Shown: positions 24,094-33,647, counted from the stretch's first letter. The stretch is 64,000 nucleotides of DNA from Paenibacillus cellulosilyticus (GCF_003182255.1 NZ_QGTQ01000020.1:1-64000); one strand, 5' to 3'. Notes: generated by a model not told the origin, from the letters alone. Numbers and translations are program-made.

Positions 24094-25128
24094 ATGATGG
24101 TTCGATTGCTGCGGAGCGGTAAGCTCGAGATTATTGCGATGTTCTCCGTCTCTGCACTGCTGTCAGCCGGGAGTGTATATGCGTTGTGGGAGTGGCTCGT
24201 CTACGAGGGTGACATGCCGCCGATCGAATTCGGCTTGTGCGTCATCCTCGTATTGCTGCTCGTGAGCGCATGCTTTGGTTATTGGACCGCGCAGACGATC
24301 CAGCGGCGGATCGACGCGCTGCTTATTGCGCTTAAACAAGCAAATAACGGGAATTGGGCGATTCGGATGCCCCTTAGCGGTGCAAGATCGTTCGAAGCGG
24401 TGCATGTAGAGTTCAATGAGATGGCAGCTGCGGTTGAGGAACGTCTGAAGGTGGCACAGCTCGCAGGTGAAGAGCAGGTTATGCGCGAGAAAGCTTCTAA
24501 TGAAGAAGCTGTCCTGGAGGAGCGCAAGCGTCTGGCACGAGACCTTCACGATACGGTTAGCCAGCAGCTGTTTGCCATACATATGTCGGCATCATCGCTG
24601 CCGAAGCTTCTGGAAATCAATCCAGATCGGGCATCCGATGTAATGGGACAACTTATTGAAATGTCGACGCTCGCCCAGAAGCAAATGCGAGGATTCATTG
24701 CGCAGCTGCGGCCAATGGAGCTGGATGGGCGTTCGCTTCATCAGGCGCTCGACAGATGGTTTCCGGATTATTGCCGCCAGAATAGACTGCAAGGCGAGCT
24801 GGATTGGCGTATACAAGATTCCATATCGGAAGCGAAGGAGCATCAATTGTTCCTAATTATACAAGAAGCTATGGCGAACGTTGTGAAGCACGCGCATGCA
24901 CAGCATGCGGTGCTGTCCATATCGGAGTCGGAGCATCAGATTATGATGACGCTGCAGGATGATGGCGTTGGCTTCCGTCCAGGTGAAGTGCGCGTCGGCT
25001 CCTATGGACTCTCGACGATGCGTGAGCGGGCGCAGAAGCTGAGCGGGGACGTTATATTGTTCAGCAAGCCAGGCGGAGGAACGCGGATACGCGTTACGAT
25101 TCCGAAATATACGGACAAGCGAGGTTGA
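24094..25128 (+). CDS. liaS: LiaS-type sensor histidine kinase
   Basis: 344 residues. Two membrane helices (about 12-34 and 45-66) with a very short extracellular loop make it an intramembrane-sensing kinase. HAMP follows (about 65-117), then the HisKA_3 phospho-acceptor motif RKRLARDLHDTVSQQLF with its His, and a HATPase_c domain (DDGVGF, GSYGLSTMRERA). It starts 6 bases after liaF. Expected to phosphorylate LiaR during lipid II-related envelope stress. Confidence 0.92.
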   Translation: MMVRLLRSGKLEIIAMFSVSALLSAGSVYALWEWLVYEGDMPPIEFGLCVILVLLLVSACFGYWTAQTIQRRIDALLIALKQANNGNWAIRMPLSGARSFEAVHVEFNEMAAAVEERLKVAQLAGEEQVMREKASNEEAVLEERKRLARDLHDTVSQQLFAIHMSASSLPKLLEINPDRASDVMGQLIEMSTLAQKQMRGFIAQLRPMELDGRSLHQALDRWFPDYCRQNRLQGELDWRIQDSISEAKEHQLFLIIQEAMANVVKHAHAQHAVLSISESEHQIMMTLQDDGVGFRPGEVRVGSYGLSTMRERAQKLSGDVILFSKPGGGTRIRVTIPKYTDKRG

Positions 25129-25132
25129 GCGA

Positions 25133-25795
25133 ATGTCAGGGAATGCGAATTATTCCATCATGATTGTCGATGATCACGATATGGTACGGGCAGGGCTGAA
25201 AACATACTTGATGCTGGAGCCCAAATTCGAGGTTGTAGCGGAAGCGAGCAATGGCAAAGATGCGCTTGCCAAGATGGAGAACATGGAGAAGCGGCCGGAT
25301 CTCGTGCTGATGGATTTGATGATGCCTGTTATGGACGGCGTTCAGACGACGGAAGCGATGATGAAGCTTTATCCCGAGCTGAAGATCGTCATGCTTACGA
25401 GCTTTCTAGAGGATGATAAAGTACTTGCTGCGGTTGAAGCAGGAGCTGTCAGCTATGTATTGAAGACGGTATCGGCCGAGGAGCTTATTTACGCCTTGAT
25501 GGGTGCTGCCAAGGGAATGCCGGTTATGACCGGAGATGTATCCCAGGCATTGACACGTGGGCTGCGCCAACGCTCTGCTCAAGGCGCGGACGAAGGATTG
25601 ACGGATCGGGAGAAGGAAGTGCTTCTGCTGATCGCGGACGGCATGTCCAATAAGGAGATTGCCGAAGAGCTTCATATTAGTGTCAAAACGGTAAAGACGC
25701 ACGTAAGCAATCTTCTGATGAAATGCGAGCTTGAGGATCGGACACAGCTTGCTGTCTATACGCATCGCAAAGGATGGGCGAAGCCTCAGTCATAA
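25133..25795 (+). CDS. liaR: LiaR-type response regulator (NarL/FixJ)
   Basis: 220 residues: receiver domain (1-125; phospho-acceptor Asp in LVLMDLMMPVMDG) and a LuxR-type helix-turn-helix (about 150-210; LTDREKEVLLLIADGMSNKE). It starts four bases after the liaS stop, so the three genes form one unit. No liaIH genes are in the window, so the main targets lie elsewhere. Confidence 0.93.
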   Translation: MSGNANYSIMIVDDHDMVRAGLKTYLMLEPKFEVVAEASNGKDALAKMENMEKRPDLVLMDLMMPVMDGVQTTEAMMKLYPELKIVMLTSFLEDDKVLAAVEAGAVSYVLKTVSAEELIYALMGAAKGMPVMTGDVSQALTRGLRQRSAQGADEGLTDREKEVLLLIADGMSNKEIAEELHISVKTVKTHVSNLLMKCELEDRTQLAVYTHRKGWAKPQS

Positions 25796-25911
25796 TCTTC
25801 CGAGGCTTCCATCGGGCATAATCCCTGTAAGGGCTGGGAACGCTAGTGCTATCAATAGCGAGCAATTACGGCTGTTCGAAGCCGTAATGCAGTCTAAAGG
25901 GGATACAAACC

Positions 25912-26325
25912 ATGATTACGCTCCATTCCGATATCGAAGCCAAAGAATATGAATTCGCTGAAGCGAAGGAAAAGCTGAGTAGTGCGCAGTTCACGCTTGG
26001 CGGCAACTGGGAATATGACCGTGGTTCATTCGACCGCAGCCTGGATGATGAGCACAAAGTGTGGATTCGGCTGCCTTTTGTCGCGACGGCGGGGTCGATC
26101 GACAGTGAACGGGCGGACAACAATGCAACGATACGAATTGGTCAGCCCTATGTTTTGAGACATCTCTATAAAGAAGGAAACGACGAAGAGGCTTCCGTAC
26201 GCGTCGTTGGAAGTTTATTCGATCAATTCCAATCGCCAACCGATCCTGATGCGCATATCGATCCGAAATGGATCGACAAAGCGAAGCAAGCTCTCTCAGA
26301 AGCGGAGCGTCAGCTGCTTTCATAA
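25912..26325 (+). CDS. yugN: YugN-like protein
   Basis: 137 residues matching the YugN family: FTLGGNWEYDRGSFDRSLDD and IRLPFVATAGSID are its conserved blocks, and LFDQFQSPTDPDA follows in the usual order. Soluble, function unknown. It starts behind AAAGGGGAT. A hairpin TTACGGCT-GTTCG-AGCCGTAA without T-run lies just upstream (about 25866-25886). Confidence 0.82.
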   Translation: MITLHSDIEAKEYEFAEAKEKLSSAQFTLGGNWEYDRGSFDRSLDDEHKVWIRLPFVATAGSIDSERADNNATIRIGQPYVLRHLYKEGNDEEASVRVVGSLFDQFQSPTDPDAHIDPKWIDKAKQALSEAERQLLS

Positions 26326-26338
26326 AATAGACTAGTAT

Positions 26339-26392
26339 AAACCTCTTTCATCCAGTCCGATCGTGTTTCGGCTGTTGTAGAAGAGGTTTTTT
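26339..26392. terminator. Terminator after yugN
   Basis: AAACCTCTT (26339-26347) pairs with AAGAGGTTT (26381-26389), inner CAGTCCGA/TTCGGCTG; T-run follows. Confidence 0.85.
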
Positions 26393-26420
26393 GTTATTTA
26401 TCGTTAGTATTTCATGATCG

Positions 26421-26455
26421 TTTTAATTCTTTTTAAGTTTGTTTTAAGGTAGAAT
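26421..26455 (+). promoter_or_regulatory. Phased TTTTAA repeats at the htrA promoter
   Basis: TTTTAA occurs at 26421, 26431 and 26442, steps of 10 and 11 bp, ending three bases before a -10-like TAGAAT (26450-26455). No good -35 is present. Such helically phased direct repeats are typical sites for OmpR-family regulators, and one is encoded just downstream of htrA. Confidence 0.55.
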
Positions 26456-26507
26456 GTGCATGATAGAGATAACGAAACGGCAGTTAACGATGTGGAGGGG
26501 AAGAAAA

Positions 26508-28235
26508 GTGGACGATCAGAACAAAAAAAATCCTTTTGATGAGTTTTTCGAAAACAAGCCAGAAGGTGAGAAGAGCAGTGAGGCAAAGGCAGACGACCAC
26601 TACTCAGCGAATCAACACGAGGATGAATACGATCAGGATGGCAACGCGAATGGCGATCCTAATTCCAATAAATCAACCTACTATTACTCCTATGGTCCTT
26701 ACAAGCCAGGCTCCCAGGATGGTCGCTATAATAGCTTCCGTCAGCAGCCAGAAGCTGGTGACCACACGGAAGAACGTACGGTTAACCAAGACTATCAATC
26801 TTCGAATGCGCAGCAAGGGGAAGATGAATTCGAAGAATCGCCAGCGCAAGAACAAGTGGAATACGCAACAATCGAGCAGCCGCAGCATCTGCGTCTGGCG
26901 CCGGTATCCGCAGCAGCTCAACCACGCGGCGGCTGGAAGATGAAAGAGAAACGCCGCGGCCGCATGAGAGGCATACTCGCCGCTTATCTGGCTGGTGTCA
27001 TTACGATCGGCGCACTCATGTATGCAGCAGATACGAACAACTGGTTCACGAATAACGGATCGGCAGCACTGGGCGGCAGCTCGGGTAGCGCGGTAACGGC
27101 TTCGGCAAGCGCAGACAATTCCGGTGCCGGTGTATCGAACGCAGCTGATGTCGTGAGACCAAACAATATCGCGAAAATTTTCGAACAGGCAAGCCCAGCT
27201 GTTGTAAAAATCGAGACGTATGTGAAGCAGCAGCAGCGTTCAAGCTCTACGGGCAACGGTATGTTCGATGATCCATTCTTCCGTCAATTTTTCGGGGATG
27301 ACTCGCAAGGACAAAGCAACAATCAACAAGACGACAGCAGTCAGAGCGAGTTGACGCCAGCAGGTATCGGTACCGGATTCTTCTTCGATGAAAGTGGCTA
27401 TATCCTGACGAACCAGCACGTAATCGCGGATTCCGATGAAATCCAAGTTACGGTTCAAGGCTACGATAAGCCATTCACGGCGAAACTGCTGGGCTCGAGC
27501 TACGATCTCGACTTGGCTGTATTGAAGGTTGAAGGCACGCAGGCGTTCCCAACGTTAGCGCTTGGCAGCTCCGATGACATCAACATCGGCGACTGGGTCG
27601 TTGCAATCGGCAACCCATATGGCTTCGATCACACGGTAACGACCGGTATTCTGAGTGCGAAAGAGCGCCCGATCGATATTCAAGACGATAATGGAACGCG
27701 TAATTATAAGCACCTTCTGCAGACGGATGCTTCGATTAACCCTGGTAACTCCGGTGGTCCGCTGCTCAACTTGCAAGGTGAAGTTGTTGGTATCAACACA
27801 GCAGTAAGCTCGCAAGCACAAGGTATCGGCTTTGCGATTCCGACAAGCACGATTAAAGAAGTCGTCGACAGCTTGAAGAACAATCAAGAGATTCCGAAAG
27901 CGCCGGTACCTTTCATCGGTATCGAGCTTGCGAATCTGACGGCTCAATATGCGAAACAGCTTGGCCTTGATACTACTGACGGCGTCCTCGTAACTGGTGT
28001 ATACTATAAATCGCCAGCTTATCTGGCCGATGTTCGCCAATATGACGTCATTACAGGTGTAGATGGCAAGAGCTATGCAACGTCGGATAAACTTGTCGAA
28101 GTGATCCAAAGCCATGCAGTCGGTGACAAAGTGGTACTTAACGTTATCCGCGATGGCAAGAAGATCGAACTGACGGTCACGATCGGCGACAAGAACCAAT
28201 TCTCGACGGAACAACAACAGCAACAACAACAATAA
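26508..28235 (+). CDS. htrA: Membrane-anchored HtrA-type serine protease
   Basis: 575 residues from GTG 26508, chosen because TGGAGGGG lies just upstream; an ATG at 26454 lies within the promoter. Residues 1-150 are an acidic, Asn/Gln-rich cytoplasmic segment with a basic end, followed by one membrane helix (about 155-173). The S1C trypsin-like domain has triad H304 (TNQHVIAD), D335 (DLDLAVLK) and S415 (NPGNSGGPL); a PDZ domain covers about 465-560. The C terminus is polyglutamine (a CAA/CAG run). It degrades or refolds misfolded exported proteins. A two-component pair follows, as cssRS lies beside htrB in B. subtilis. Confidence 0.92.
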   Translation: MDDQNKKNPFDEFFENKPEGEKSSEAKADDHYSANQHEDEYDQDGNANGDPNSNKSTYYYSYGPYKPGSQDGRYNSFRQQPEAGDHTEERTVNQDYQSSNAQQGEDEFEESPAQEQVEYATIEQPQHLRLAPVSAAAQPRGGWKMKEKRRGRMRGILAAYLAGVITIGALMYAADTNNWFTNNGSAALGGSSGSAVTASASADNSGAGVSNAADVVRPNNIAKIFEQASPAVVKIETYVKQQQRSSSTGNGMFDDPFFRQFFGDDSQGQSNNQQDDSSQSELTPAGIGTGFFFDESGYILTNQHVIADSDEIQVTVQGYDKPFTAKLLGSSYDLDLAVLKVEGTQAFPTLALGSSDDINIGDWVVAIGNPYGFDHTVTTGILSAKERPIDIQDDNGTRNYKHLLQTDASINPGNSGGPLLNLQGEVVGINTAVSSQAQGIGFAIPTSTIKEVVDSLKNNQEIPKAPVPFIGIELANLTAQYAKQLGLDTTDGVLVTGVYYKSPAYLADVRQYDVITGVDGKSYATSDKLVEVIQSHAVGDKVVLNVIRDGKKIELTVTIGDKNQFSTEQQQQQQQ

Positions 28236-28250
28236 TAATGATAATGACGA

Positions 28251-28283
28251 ACGCAGGCCGGCGAATAACCGCCTGCGTTTTTC
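28251..28283 (+). terminator. Terminator between htrA and the regulator gene
   Basis: ACGCAGGC ... GCCTGCGT with TTTTT, only 24 bases before the next start. It may partly uncouple htrA from the two-component genes. Confidence 0.8.
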
Positions 28284-28306
28284 TACTGTAACGGGAGCGG
28301 ATGACG

Positions 28307-28996
28307 ATGAGACAACGTATTTTTGTCGTGGATGATGATGAGAAAATAACTTCTTTGCTGCGCCGCAGCTTAGCCTTCGAGGGCTATGAAGTGAACATCG
28401 CTAATGATGGCCAAAGCGGCTTGAAGCTGCTGCAGCAGGAAGACCCGGATCTGCTGATTCTGGATGTAATGATGCCTATCATGGACGGCTGGGAAGTGTG
28501 CAGACGCGTCCGTGAAGCGGGAAGCAGTGTCCCGGTTCTTATGCTGACGGCGAAAGACGACATTCAAGATCGGGTGAAAGGTCTTGATCTTGGTGCAGAC
28601 GATTATCTCATTAAACCGTTCGCGCTGGAGGAGCTGCTTGCGCGTGTGCGCGCGCTGCTGCGCCGCAAGCCGGACAAGCAGGAGTCGGACAACCGTCTCC
28701 AATTTGAAGATTTGACGCTTGATCTCGATTCTCGTGAGGCACTCCGAAGTGGCAGACGGATTGAGCTGACGGCGAAGGAATTCGATCTGCTTCATCTGTT
28801 CATGCAAAATCCACGCCGCGTATTGACGAGAGATTCGATCATGGACAAAATTTGGGGCTACGACTATAGCGGTGAGTCCAACGTGCTTGAGGTCTACATT
28901 GCCATGTTGAGGCAGAAGACGGAGACTGGGTCGGAGAAACGGATCATTCAGACTGTTCGCGGTACGGGCTATGTACTCCGTGGGGAAGGCGGCTGA
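28307..28996 (+). CDS. OmpR-family response regulator beside htrA
   Basis: 229 residues from ATG 28307 (nine bases after GGGAG; ATG 28301 is too close). Receiver domain (2-118; phospho-Asp in LLILDVMMPIMDGW, Lys in LIKPF) and Trans_reg_C winged helix (about 130-226; ELTAKEFDLLHLFMQN). Sequence style is MprA/CssR-like. Position suggests a secretion-stress regulator acting on htrA, whose promoter holds phased repeats; this is inference from context. Confidence 0.88.
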   Translation: MRQRIFVVDDDEKITSLLRRSLAFEGYEVNIANDGQSGLKLLQQEDPDLLILDVMMPIMDGWEVCRRVREAGSSVPVLMLTAKDDIQDRVKGLDLGADDYLIKPFALEELLARVRALLRRKPDKQESDNRLQFEDLTLDLDSREALRSGRRIELTAKEFDLLHLFMQNPRRVLTRDSIMDKIWGYDYSGESNVLEVYIAMLRQKTETGSEKRIIQTVRGTGYVLRGEGG

Positions 28997-29000
28997 CAAC

Positions 29001-30500
29001 ATGTCGATTCGACTTCGGCTCACATTATGGTACTCTGGACTGCTAACGGTGACGCTCATGCTGCTCGGCGGTGCCATTTACTTTATTACGTATGTGAATT
29101 CGTATGGTGAGGTAAAAAATCGGCTGCAGGATGGGGCCAAGCAGTTGATTGCGGAGAGCAGAGGGGCTTGGGATGGTCGGATTTACCTTAATGAATTAAC
29201 GAATACCTCCATTCAGAGTGAATTATATGTGCAAGTGGTCAATAAGACAGGCGGGTATATTTTCGACAAAACATCTAATATGACTGCGAGACAGTTAAGT
29301 TTCCCGATGCCGGATAAGACGGCTGAGAAGGAGCTTGTCTATCGCACTGTGAAGGTGAAGGGTTATCCATTCATGCTTTGCGAGCTCTCGCTTCTTGATA
29401 GCAACAACAATGTGTGGGTTGTTCAGATTGGCGCTTTCACAGGCAGCCAGGCGGACTATCTTTACGATCTACGTACGATTCTAATTATAGCTTCGCTAGC
29501 AGCAGTGCTGATCGCATTCACTACAGGATTATTTTTTGCACGTCAAGCATTAAGGCCAATCGAGAACGTCATTCGAGCTTCACGCAAAATCGAGACGGGC
29601 TCAGATTTAAGCTACCGAATCCCGAGAGAAACGCCGAATGATGAAATCGGACGGCTGACAGATACACTTAATGGCATGCTAGAGCGATTGCAGACAGCGT
29701 ACAACGAGCTGGATGATGCCTATAATTCGCAGCGCCGATTCGTTTCGGATGCTTCGCATGAACTTCGGACGCCGCTTACGACCATTCGCGGCAATATCGA
29801 GCTGCTGGAGAAAATGTGGCGGCCTATGGTCGACGGCGACAATTTGTCGCCGGCACTTAGCGAAGTGGAAGCGGCACGCGAAGAAATGTCCAGAGAAGCG
29901 ATGCGAGACATATCGGAAGAAGCGATTCGCATGAGCCGACTCGTCAATGATCTGCTCTCGCTTGCACGCGCGGATGCGGGCTTTGTCATGGAGAAATCCA
30001 ATCAAGACTTGCTTCCAATCGTAGAGGATGTGTGCAGACGCGCACAGCATTTGCCCCGTAACGCAGAATGGATCATTAATGGTTTCTCTGCACTTGAAGG
30101 GGTGCAGGTATACGGCAGTGCGGATTACTTGCGTCAGCTGCTGTTCATTTTTATCGAGAATGCATTCAAATACACGCCTAGCGGTACTGTTGAGATAAGT
30201 GCGGTAAGTCGTGAGGATCGAGCGGGCATTATTATACGCGATACAGGCATAGGTATGAATCGTGAAGAGGTACCCAAAATATTCGAGCGGTTCTATCGTG
30301 CAGACGTCTCGCGAGGTAAAACAGCGGGAACGGGCCTCGGATTGTCGATCGCCAAATGGATTATTGATGAGCATAACGGCTTTGTCGAAGTGAAGACACG
30401 CGAAGGAGAAGGGACGACCTTTACGGTATGGTTACCGGTCGCCTTTTCTCGACACGCTGATTCGGTTATAATGGAGGGAATGGATCGCCGACCAAACTAG
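29001..30500 (+). CDS. Sensor histidine kinase, CssS/MprB-like
   Basis: 499 residues from ATG 29001, four bases after the regulator stop and behind GGGGAAGGCGG. Membrane helices at about 8-30 and 160-182 flank a ~125-residue extracytoplasmic sensor; HAMP (about 183-236), HisKA with SDASHELRTPLTTIRGNIELLE, and HATPase_c with NAFKYTP, DTGIGM and GTGLGLSI follow. Partner of the preceding regulator; probably senses misfolded secreted proteins. This could also be a general envelope kinase. Confidence 0.88.
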   Translation: MSIRLRLTLWYSGLLTVTLMLLGGAIYFITYVNSYGEVKNRLQDGAKQLIAESRGAWDGRIYLNELTNTSIQSELYVQVVNKTGGYIFDKTSNMTARQLSFPMPDKTAEKELVYRTVKVKGYPFMLCELSLLDSNNNVWVVQIGAFTGSQADYLYDLRTILIIASLAAVLIAFTTGLFFARQALRPIENVIRASRKIETGSDLSYRIPRETPNDEIGRLTDTLNGMLERLQTAYNELDDAYNSQRRFVSDASHELRTPLTTIRGNIELLEKMWRPMVDGDNLSPALSEVEAAREEMSREAMRDISEEAIRMSRLVNDLLSLARADAGFVMEKSNQDLLPIVEDVCRRAQHLPRNAEWIINGFSALEGVQVYGSADYLRQLLFIFIENAFKYTPSGTVEISAVSREDRAGIIIRDTGIGMNREEVPKIFERFYRADVSRGKTAGTGLGLSIAKWIIDEHNGFVEVKTREGEGTTFTVWLPVAFSRHADSVIMEGMDRRPN

Positions 30501-30530
30501 CGGGTTTCGGCAGAAAGCAGGTGCTGGAGT

Positions 30531-31484
30531 ATGGAAGTAGTCAAAATATCACCCCGCGGGTACTGCTATGGCGTCGTTGATGCAATGGTGCTTGCGTTGC
30601 AAACCGCCAAAAATCAGGATCTTCCTAGACCTATTCACATACTAGGCATGATAGTTCATAACGCACATGTTACGGAAGCGTTCAAGCAGGAGGGCGTTAT
30701 TACGCTTGACGGCCCGAATCGTCTGGAGATATTGGAGCAGATCGAACAAGGGACGGTTATATTTACAGCACATGGCGTATCGCCTGAAGTAAGGAAGCGC
30801 GCTGCAGACAAAGGGCTGACCGTTGTGGATGCAACATGCCCTGACGTTACGAAGACGCATGACCTGATCCGGACGAAGACGGCAGAAGGTTTTGAAATCA
30901 TTTATATTGGTAAAGGTGGTCATCCGGAGCCGGAGGGTGCTATTGGCATTGCGCCGGAGCATGTTCATTTGATCGAGAAAGAAGCGGACATTGAGAAGCT
31001 GAATTTCACGAATGAGCGGCTGCTTATCACGAACCAGACGACGATGTCACAGTGGGATATCCGCGTCATTATTGCGAAGCTGCAGGAGAAGTTCCCGCAT
31101 GCGGAAGTCCATAACGAGATTTGCCTTGCGACACAGGTGCGCCAAGAGGCAGTTGCCGGTCAGGCTGATCAAGCGCAGCTTGTTATCGTTGTCGGGGATC
31201 CCCGCAGCAATAACTCCAACCGTTTGGCTCAAGTTTCGGAAGAAATCGCAGGCGTCAAAGCGTTCCGTATTGCCGATCTTGGCGAACTGGACATCGAATG
31301 GCTCAAAGGCTTGGAGCGTGTTGCGGTTACATCCGGCGCTTCGACGCCGACGCCAATTACGAAGGAAGTTATTGCATTTATCGAGCAATTCGATTCGAAT
31401 GATCCATCTACATGGGAGAAGCGGCGTACGATCAATATGAATAAGCTTCTTCCTACGATTCGCACGAAAACGGCAGGTGCCTAA
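30531..31484 (+). CDS. ispH: 4-hydroxy-3-methylbut-2-enyl diphosphate reductase IspH
   Basis: 317 residues; last enzyme of the MEP isoprenoid pathway, making IPP and DMAPP. The iron-sulfur cysteines are C12 (RGYCYGV), C103 (ATCPDV) and C198 (EICLATQ); HGVSP and [11 protein letters not shown] are further conserved sites. The start follows AGCAGGTGCTGG. It is followed by an overlapping DUF2062 gene. Confidence 0.95.
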   Translation: MEVVKISPRGYCYGVVDAMVLALQTAKNQDLPRPIHILGMIVHNAHVTEAFKQEGVITLDGPNRLEILEQIEQGTVIFTAHGVSPEVRKRAADKGLTVVDATCPDVTKTHDLIRTKTAEGFEIIYIGKGGHPEPEGAIGIAPEHVHLIEKEADIEKLNFTNERLLITNQTTMSQWDIRVIIAKLQEKFPHAEVHNEICLATQVRQEAVAGQADQAQLVIVVGDPRSNNSNRLAQVSEEIAGVKAFRIADLGELDIEWLKGLERVAVTSGASTPTPITKEVIAFIEQFDSNDPSTWEKRRTINMNKLLPTIRTKTAGA

Positions 31485-32047
31485 TGAGTGCCGCGAATCG
31501 TCGTGCGCAGAAGGGCGGCTCCGTTGAGGGCCGTCGCGCACGCAAGCCGCTGCATTTGAAACGCTGGATTCGCCATAAGTTCATTATGCTGATGCGTGCA
31601 CCAGGCGGACCGTCCATTGTCGCACTCGGATTTTCGATTGGGATCGCCATCGAGATGATTACGCTGCCTACCTTTGGCCTTGCGTTCTTCCTGATGTTCC
31701 CGCTCGTTTATCTGCTGCGTGCCAGTATGGCAGGAGCGCTGGTTGGTTTCGTCGTTGGCAAAATTATTTTCATTCCGATTGCGTTCATCAGCGGAATGAT
31801 TGGCAGCTGGATTCTTCCAGATCATCTGAGGGTCCATATTCCGTTCTTGCCGCATTTCGTTAACAGATTCATTGCGATCAACTTGAAGTTGATCGTCGGT
31901 GGATCCATTAACGGGATCATACTCGGCATTTTGTTCTATTTCCCTGTGAAGTACGGTATTGGGTTCTTCACAGAGCGTAGACGGAGAAACCGGAAACTGA
32001 AGCGGGGCAGCGAAACGCCAGCGCCTAAGTCTGTAACCGAACAATAG
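31484..32047 (+). CDS. DUF2062 membrane protein
   Basis: 187 residues. Its ATG shares one base with the ispH stop (TAATG), implying translational coupling. A basic N-terminal tail (1-30) and C-terminal tail (165-187) flank three hydrophobic segments (about 45-80, 84-112, 136-162). GPSIVALGFSIGIAIEMITLPTFGL carries the DUF2062 pattern. Function unknown; coupling to an isoprenoid gene hints at lipid carrier metabolism but does not prove it. Confidence 0.8.
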   Translation: MSAANRRAQKGGSVEGRRARKPLHLKRWIRHKFIMLMRAPGGPSIVALGFSIGIAIEMITLPTFGLAFFLMFPLVYLLRASMAGALVGFVVGKIIFIPIAFISGMIGSWILPDHLRVHIPFLPHFVNRFIAINLKLIVGGSINGIILGILFYFPVKYGIGFFTERRRRNRKLKRGSETPAPKSVTEQ

Positions 32048-32051
32048 AAGA

Positions 32052-32092
32052 AAAGGCTGTAACCAATGTTCGCATTTGGTTGCAGCTTTTTT
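32052..32092 (+). terminator. Terminator after ispH operon
   Basis: AAGGCTGTAACCAA paired with TTGGTTGCAGCTTT, then T run. Confidence 0.88.
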
Positions 32093-32237
32093 TGTTAGAT
32101 AGTGATGGCAGTAACCTTAACATCAGGTAAGTGCAGCTTGTAATGCCAGATTCTAGTGCGAAGGACATACAGGACCGATTATTTTTCAGATTGTGGTTGA
32201 CGAAAAGAGGCGGCATGCTGTATATTCACTTTAGCGG

Positions 32238-32285
32238 TTAAAAGCATAAAAGCTTAAAAGCATAAAAGTTAAAAAGCATAAAAGC
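32238..32285. repeat. Short tandem A-rich repeat
   Basis: Repeats of TTAAAAGCATAAAAGC with small variations (three units at about 15-18 bp) in the aroF upstream region. Likely slippage-prone; could affect promoter spacing. No coding content. Confidence 0.7.
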
Positions 32286-32325
32286 GTTGAAGTGTGAAAA
32301 CGCCTGTCCAAACAGGATTGCGAAT

Positions 32326-32378
32326 AGCGGATGCTTCCGATGCAGCTTTTGCTGCCTATCACAAACAAGGAAGCTACC
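32326..32378 (+). promoter_or_regulatory. Structured leader element upstream of aroF
   Basis: AGCGGATGCTTCC ... GGAAGCTACC with outer helix GCTTCC/GGAAGC and inner hairpin GCAGC-TTTT-GCTGC. Same plan as the element before mqnC (13335-13396), with covarying or wobble-compatible differences. It ends 25 bases before the aroF start codon. Another small hairpin CCTGT-CCAA-ACAGG (about 32303-32316) lies just upstream. Confidence 0.5.
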
Positions 32379-32403
32379 GTAATAAATTAAGGGAGAGATG
32401 AAG

Positions 32404-33465
32404 ATGATCGTCATTACGAAATCGAACATTACGGAAGAAAGAATTCAGGAACTGGTTCAAATTATTGAGAAGTCGGGCGTGCAAGCGCATGTATCACGTG
32501 GGACGGATCGTACAGTCATCGGTATTATTGGCAAGGCGGAGCCAACGCTTGGCGAGCATCTGCGTCAACTGAAGGACGTCGACAACGTCGTTAAGATTTC
32601 GAAGTCCTACAAGCTTGCTAGCCGTGAGTTCCATCCGGAAGATACGGTTATCGATATTAAAGGGGTAAAAATCGGCGGAGACAATCTCGTCATTATGGGC
32701 GGACCTTGCGCGGTTGAGTCGCCAGAACAGATCGATGAGATCGCTCGCCTGGTGAAGAACGCTGGCGGCCAAGTGCTTCGCGGCGGTGCCTTCAAGCCCC
32801 GTACGGGACCTTACAGCTTCCAAGGCGTTGGCGTTGAAGGGCTGATCATGATGGCAGAGGCAGGCAAGAAGCACGGACTGCTGACGATTACGGAAGTCAT
32901 GACGCCGGAATACGTAGATGTATGTGCGGAATACGCGGACATCCTGCAAGTCGGCACGCGTAACATGCAGAACTTCGATCTGCTGCGCAAGCTCGGTACA
33001 ATTAACAAGCCTGTTCTTCTGAAACGCGGCTTCAGCGCTACGTACGATGAATTCCTGAATGCAGCCGAGTACATTCTCGCCGGTGGAAATCCGAACGTAA
33101 TGCTCTGCGAGCGCGGAATCCGAACGTTCGAGACCTACACGCGCAATACGTTAGACTTGTCAGCTATTCCAGTATTGCAGTCGCTCAGCCATCTTCCGGT
33201 CATATCGGACCCAAGTCATGGTACTGGCCGCAGAGAATTGGTTGAACCAATGTCGAAAGCATCGGTTGCAGCCGGAGCGAACGGTTTGATTATCGAAATG
33301 CACACCGATCCGGATAATTCGATGACAGGAGACGGCGTACAGTCGCTCTTCCCGGATCAATTCGCAAACTTGCTCAAAGATCTTGAGAAGCTTGCACCTA
33401 TCGTTGGGAAGCGATTCGACACGACGAAAGAGCCTGCAGAAGCATTTGCTACATGGACCAAATAA
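32404..33465 (+). CDS. aroF: 3-deoxy-7-phosphoheptulonate synthase (DAHP synthase)
   Basis: 353 residues from ATG 32404 (eight bases after GGGAG; ATG 32398 is too near). An N-terminal ferredoxin-like regulatory domain (about 1-70) precedes the TIM barrel (about 85-340) of the type I-beta family. Motifs include GGPCAVES, LRGGAFKPRTGPYSFQG, and SDPSHGTGRRELV. It joins PEP and erythrose 4-phosphate at the head of the shikimate pathway, supplying chorismate for aromatic amino acids and, through MqnA-E, menaquinone. No other aro gene follows. Confidence 0.95.
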   Translation: MIVITKSNITEERIQELVQIIEKSGVQAHVSRGTDRTVIGIIGKAEPTLGEHLRQLKDVDNVVKISKSYKLASREFHPEDTVIDIKGVKIGGDNLVIMGGPCAVESPEQIDEIARLVKNAGGQVLRGGAFKPRTGPYSFQGVGVEGLIMMAEAGKKHGLLTITEVMTPEYVDVCAEYADILQVGTRNMQNFDLLRKLGTINKPVLLKRGFSATYDEFLNAAEYILAGGNPNVMLCERGIRTFETYTRNTLDLSAIPVLQSLSHLPVISDPSHGTGRRELVEPMSKASVAAGANGLIIEMHTDPDNSMTGDGVQSLFPDQFANLLKDLEKLAPIVGKRFDTTKEPAEAFATWTK

Positions 33466-33485
33466 TACTCAAGGCATATGTTTCC

Positions 33486-33529
33486 AAAACCGCGAAACCC
33501 TTATGAGACAAGGGGTTCGCGGTTTTTTG
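33486..33529 (+). terminator. Terminator after aroF
   Basis: AAAACCGCGAA.CCCTT paired with AAGGG.TTCGCGGTTTT, then TTG. Confidence 0.92.
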
Positions 33530-33572
33530 TTAAGCAAGAACCGTGGCAGAGATGTGAACTTTAGCTAAAACT

Positions 33573-33647
33573 TGTGAGCAAACCTTACATAAGTACAAAA
33601 AATACCTGACATAACTATTGACCATGTAAATCTGTCGGTCTTATAAT
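33573..33647 (+). promoter_or_regulatory. glnA promoter with candidate GlnR/TnrA site
   Basis: TTGACC (33618-33623), 18-base spacer, TATAAT (33642-33647). Upstream, TGTGAGCAAACCTTACA (33573-33589) matches TGTNA-N7-TNACA but not the full A/T core. A weaker half-matching site overlaps the -35. Nitrogen control of glnA is likely. Confidence 0.6.
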
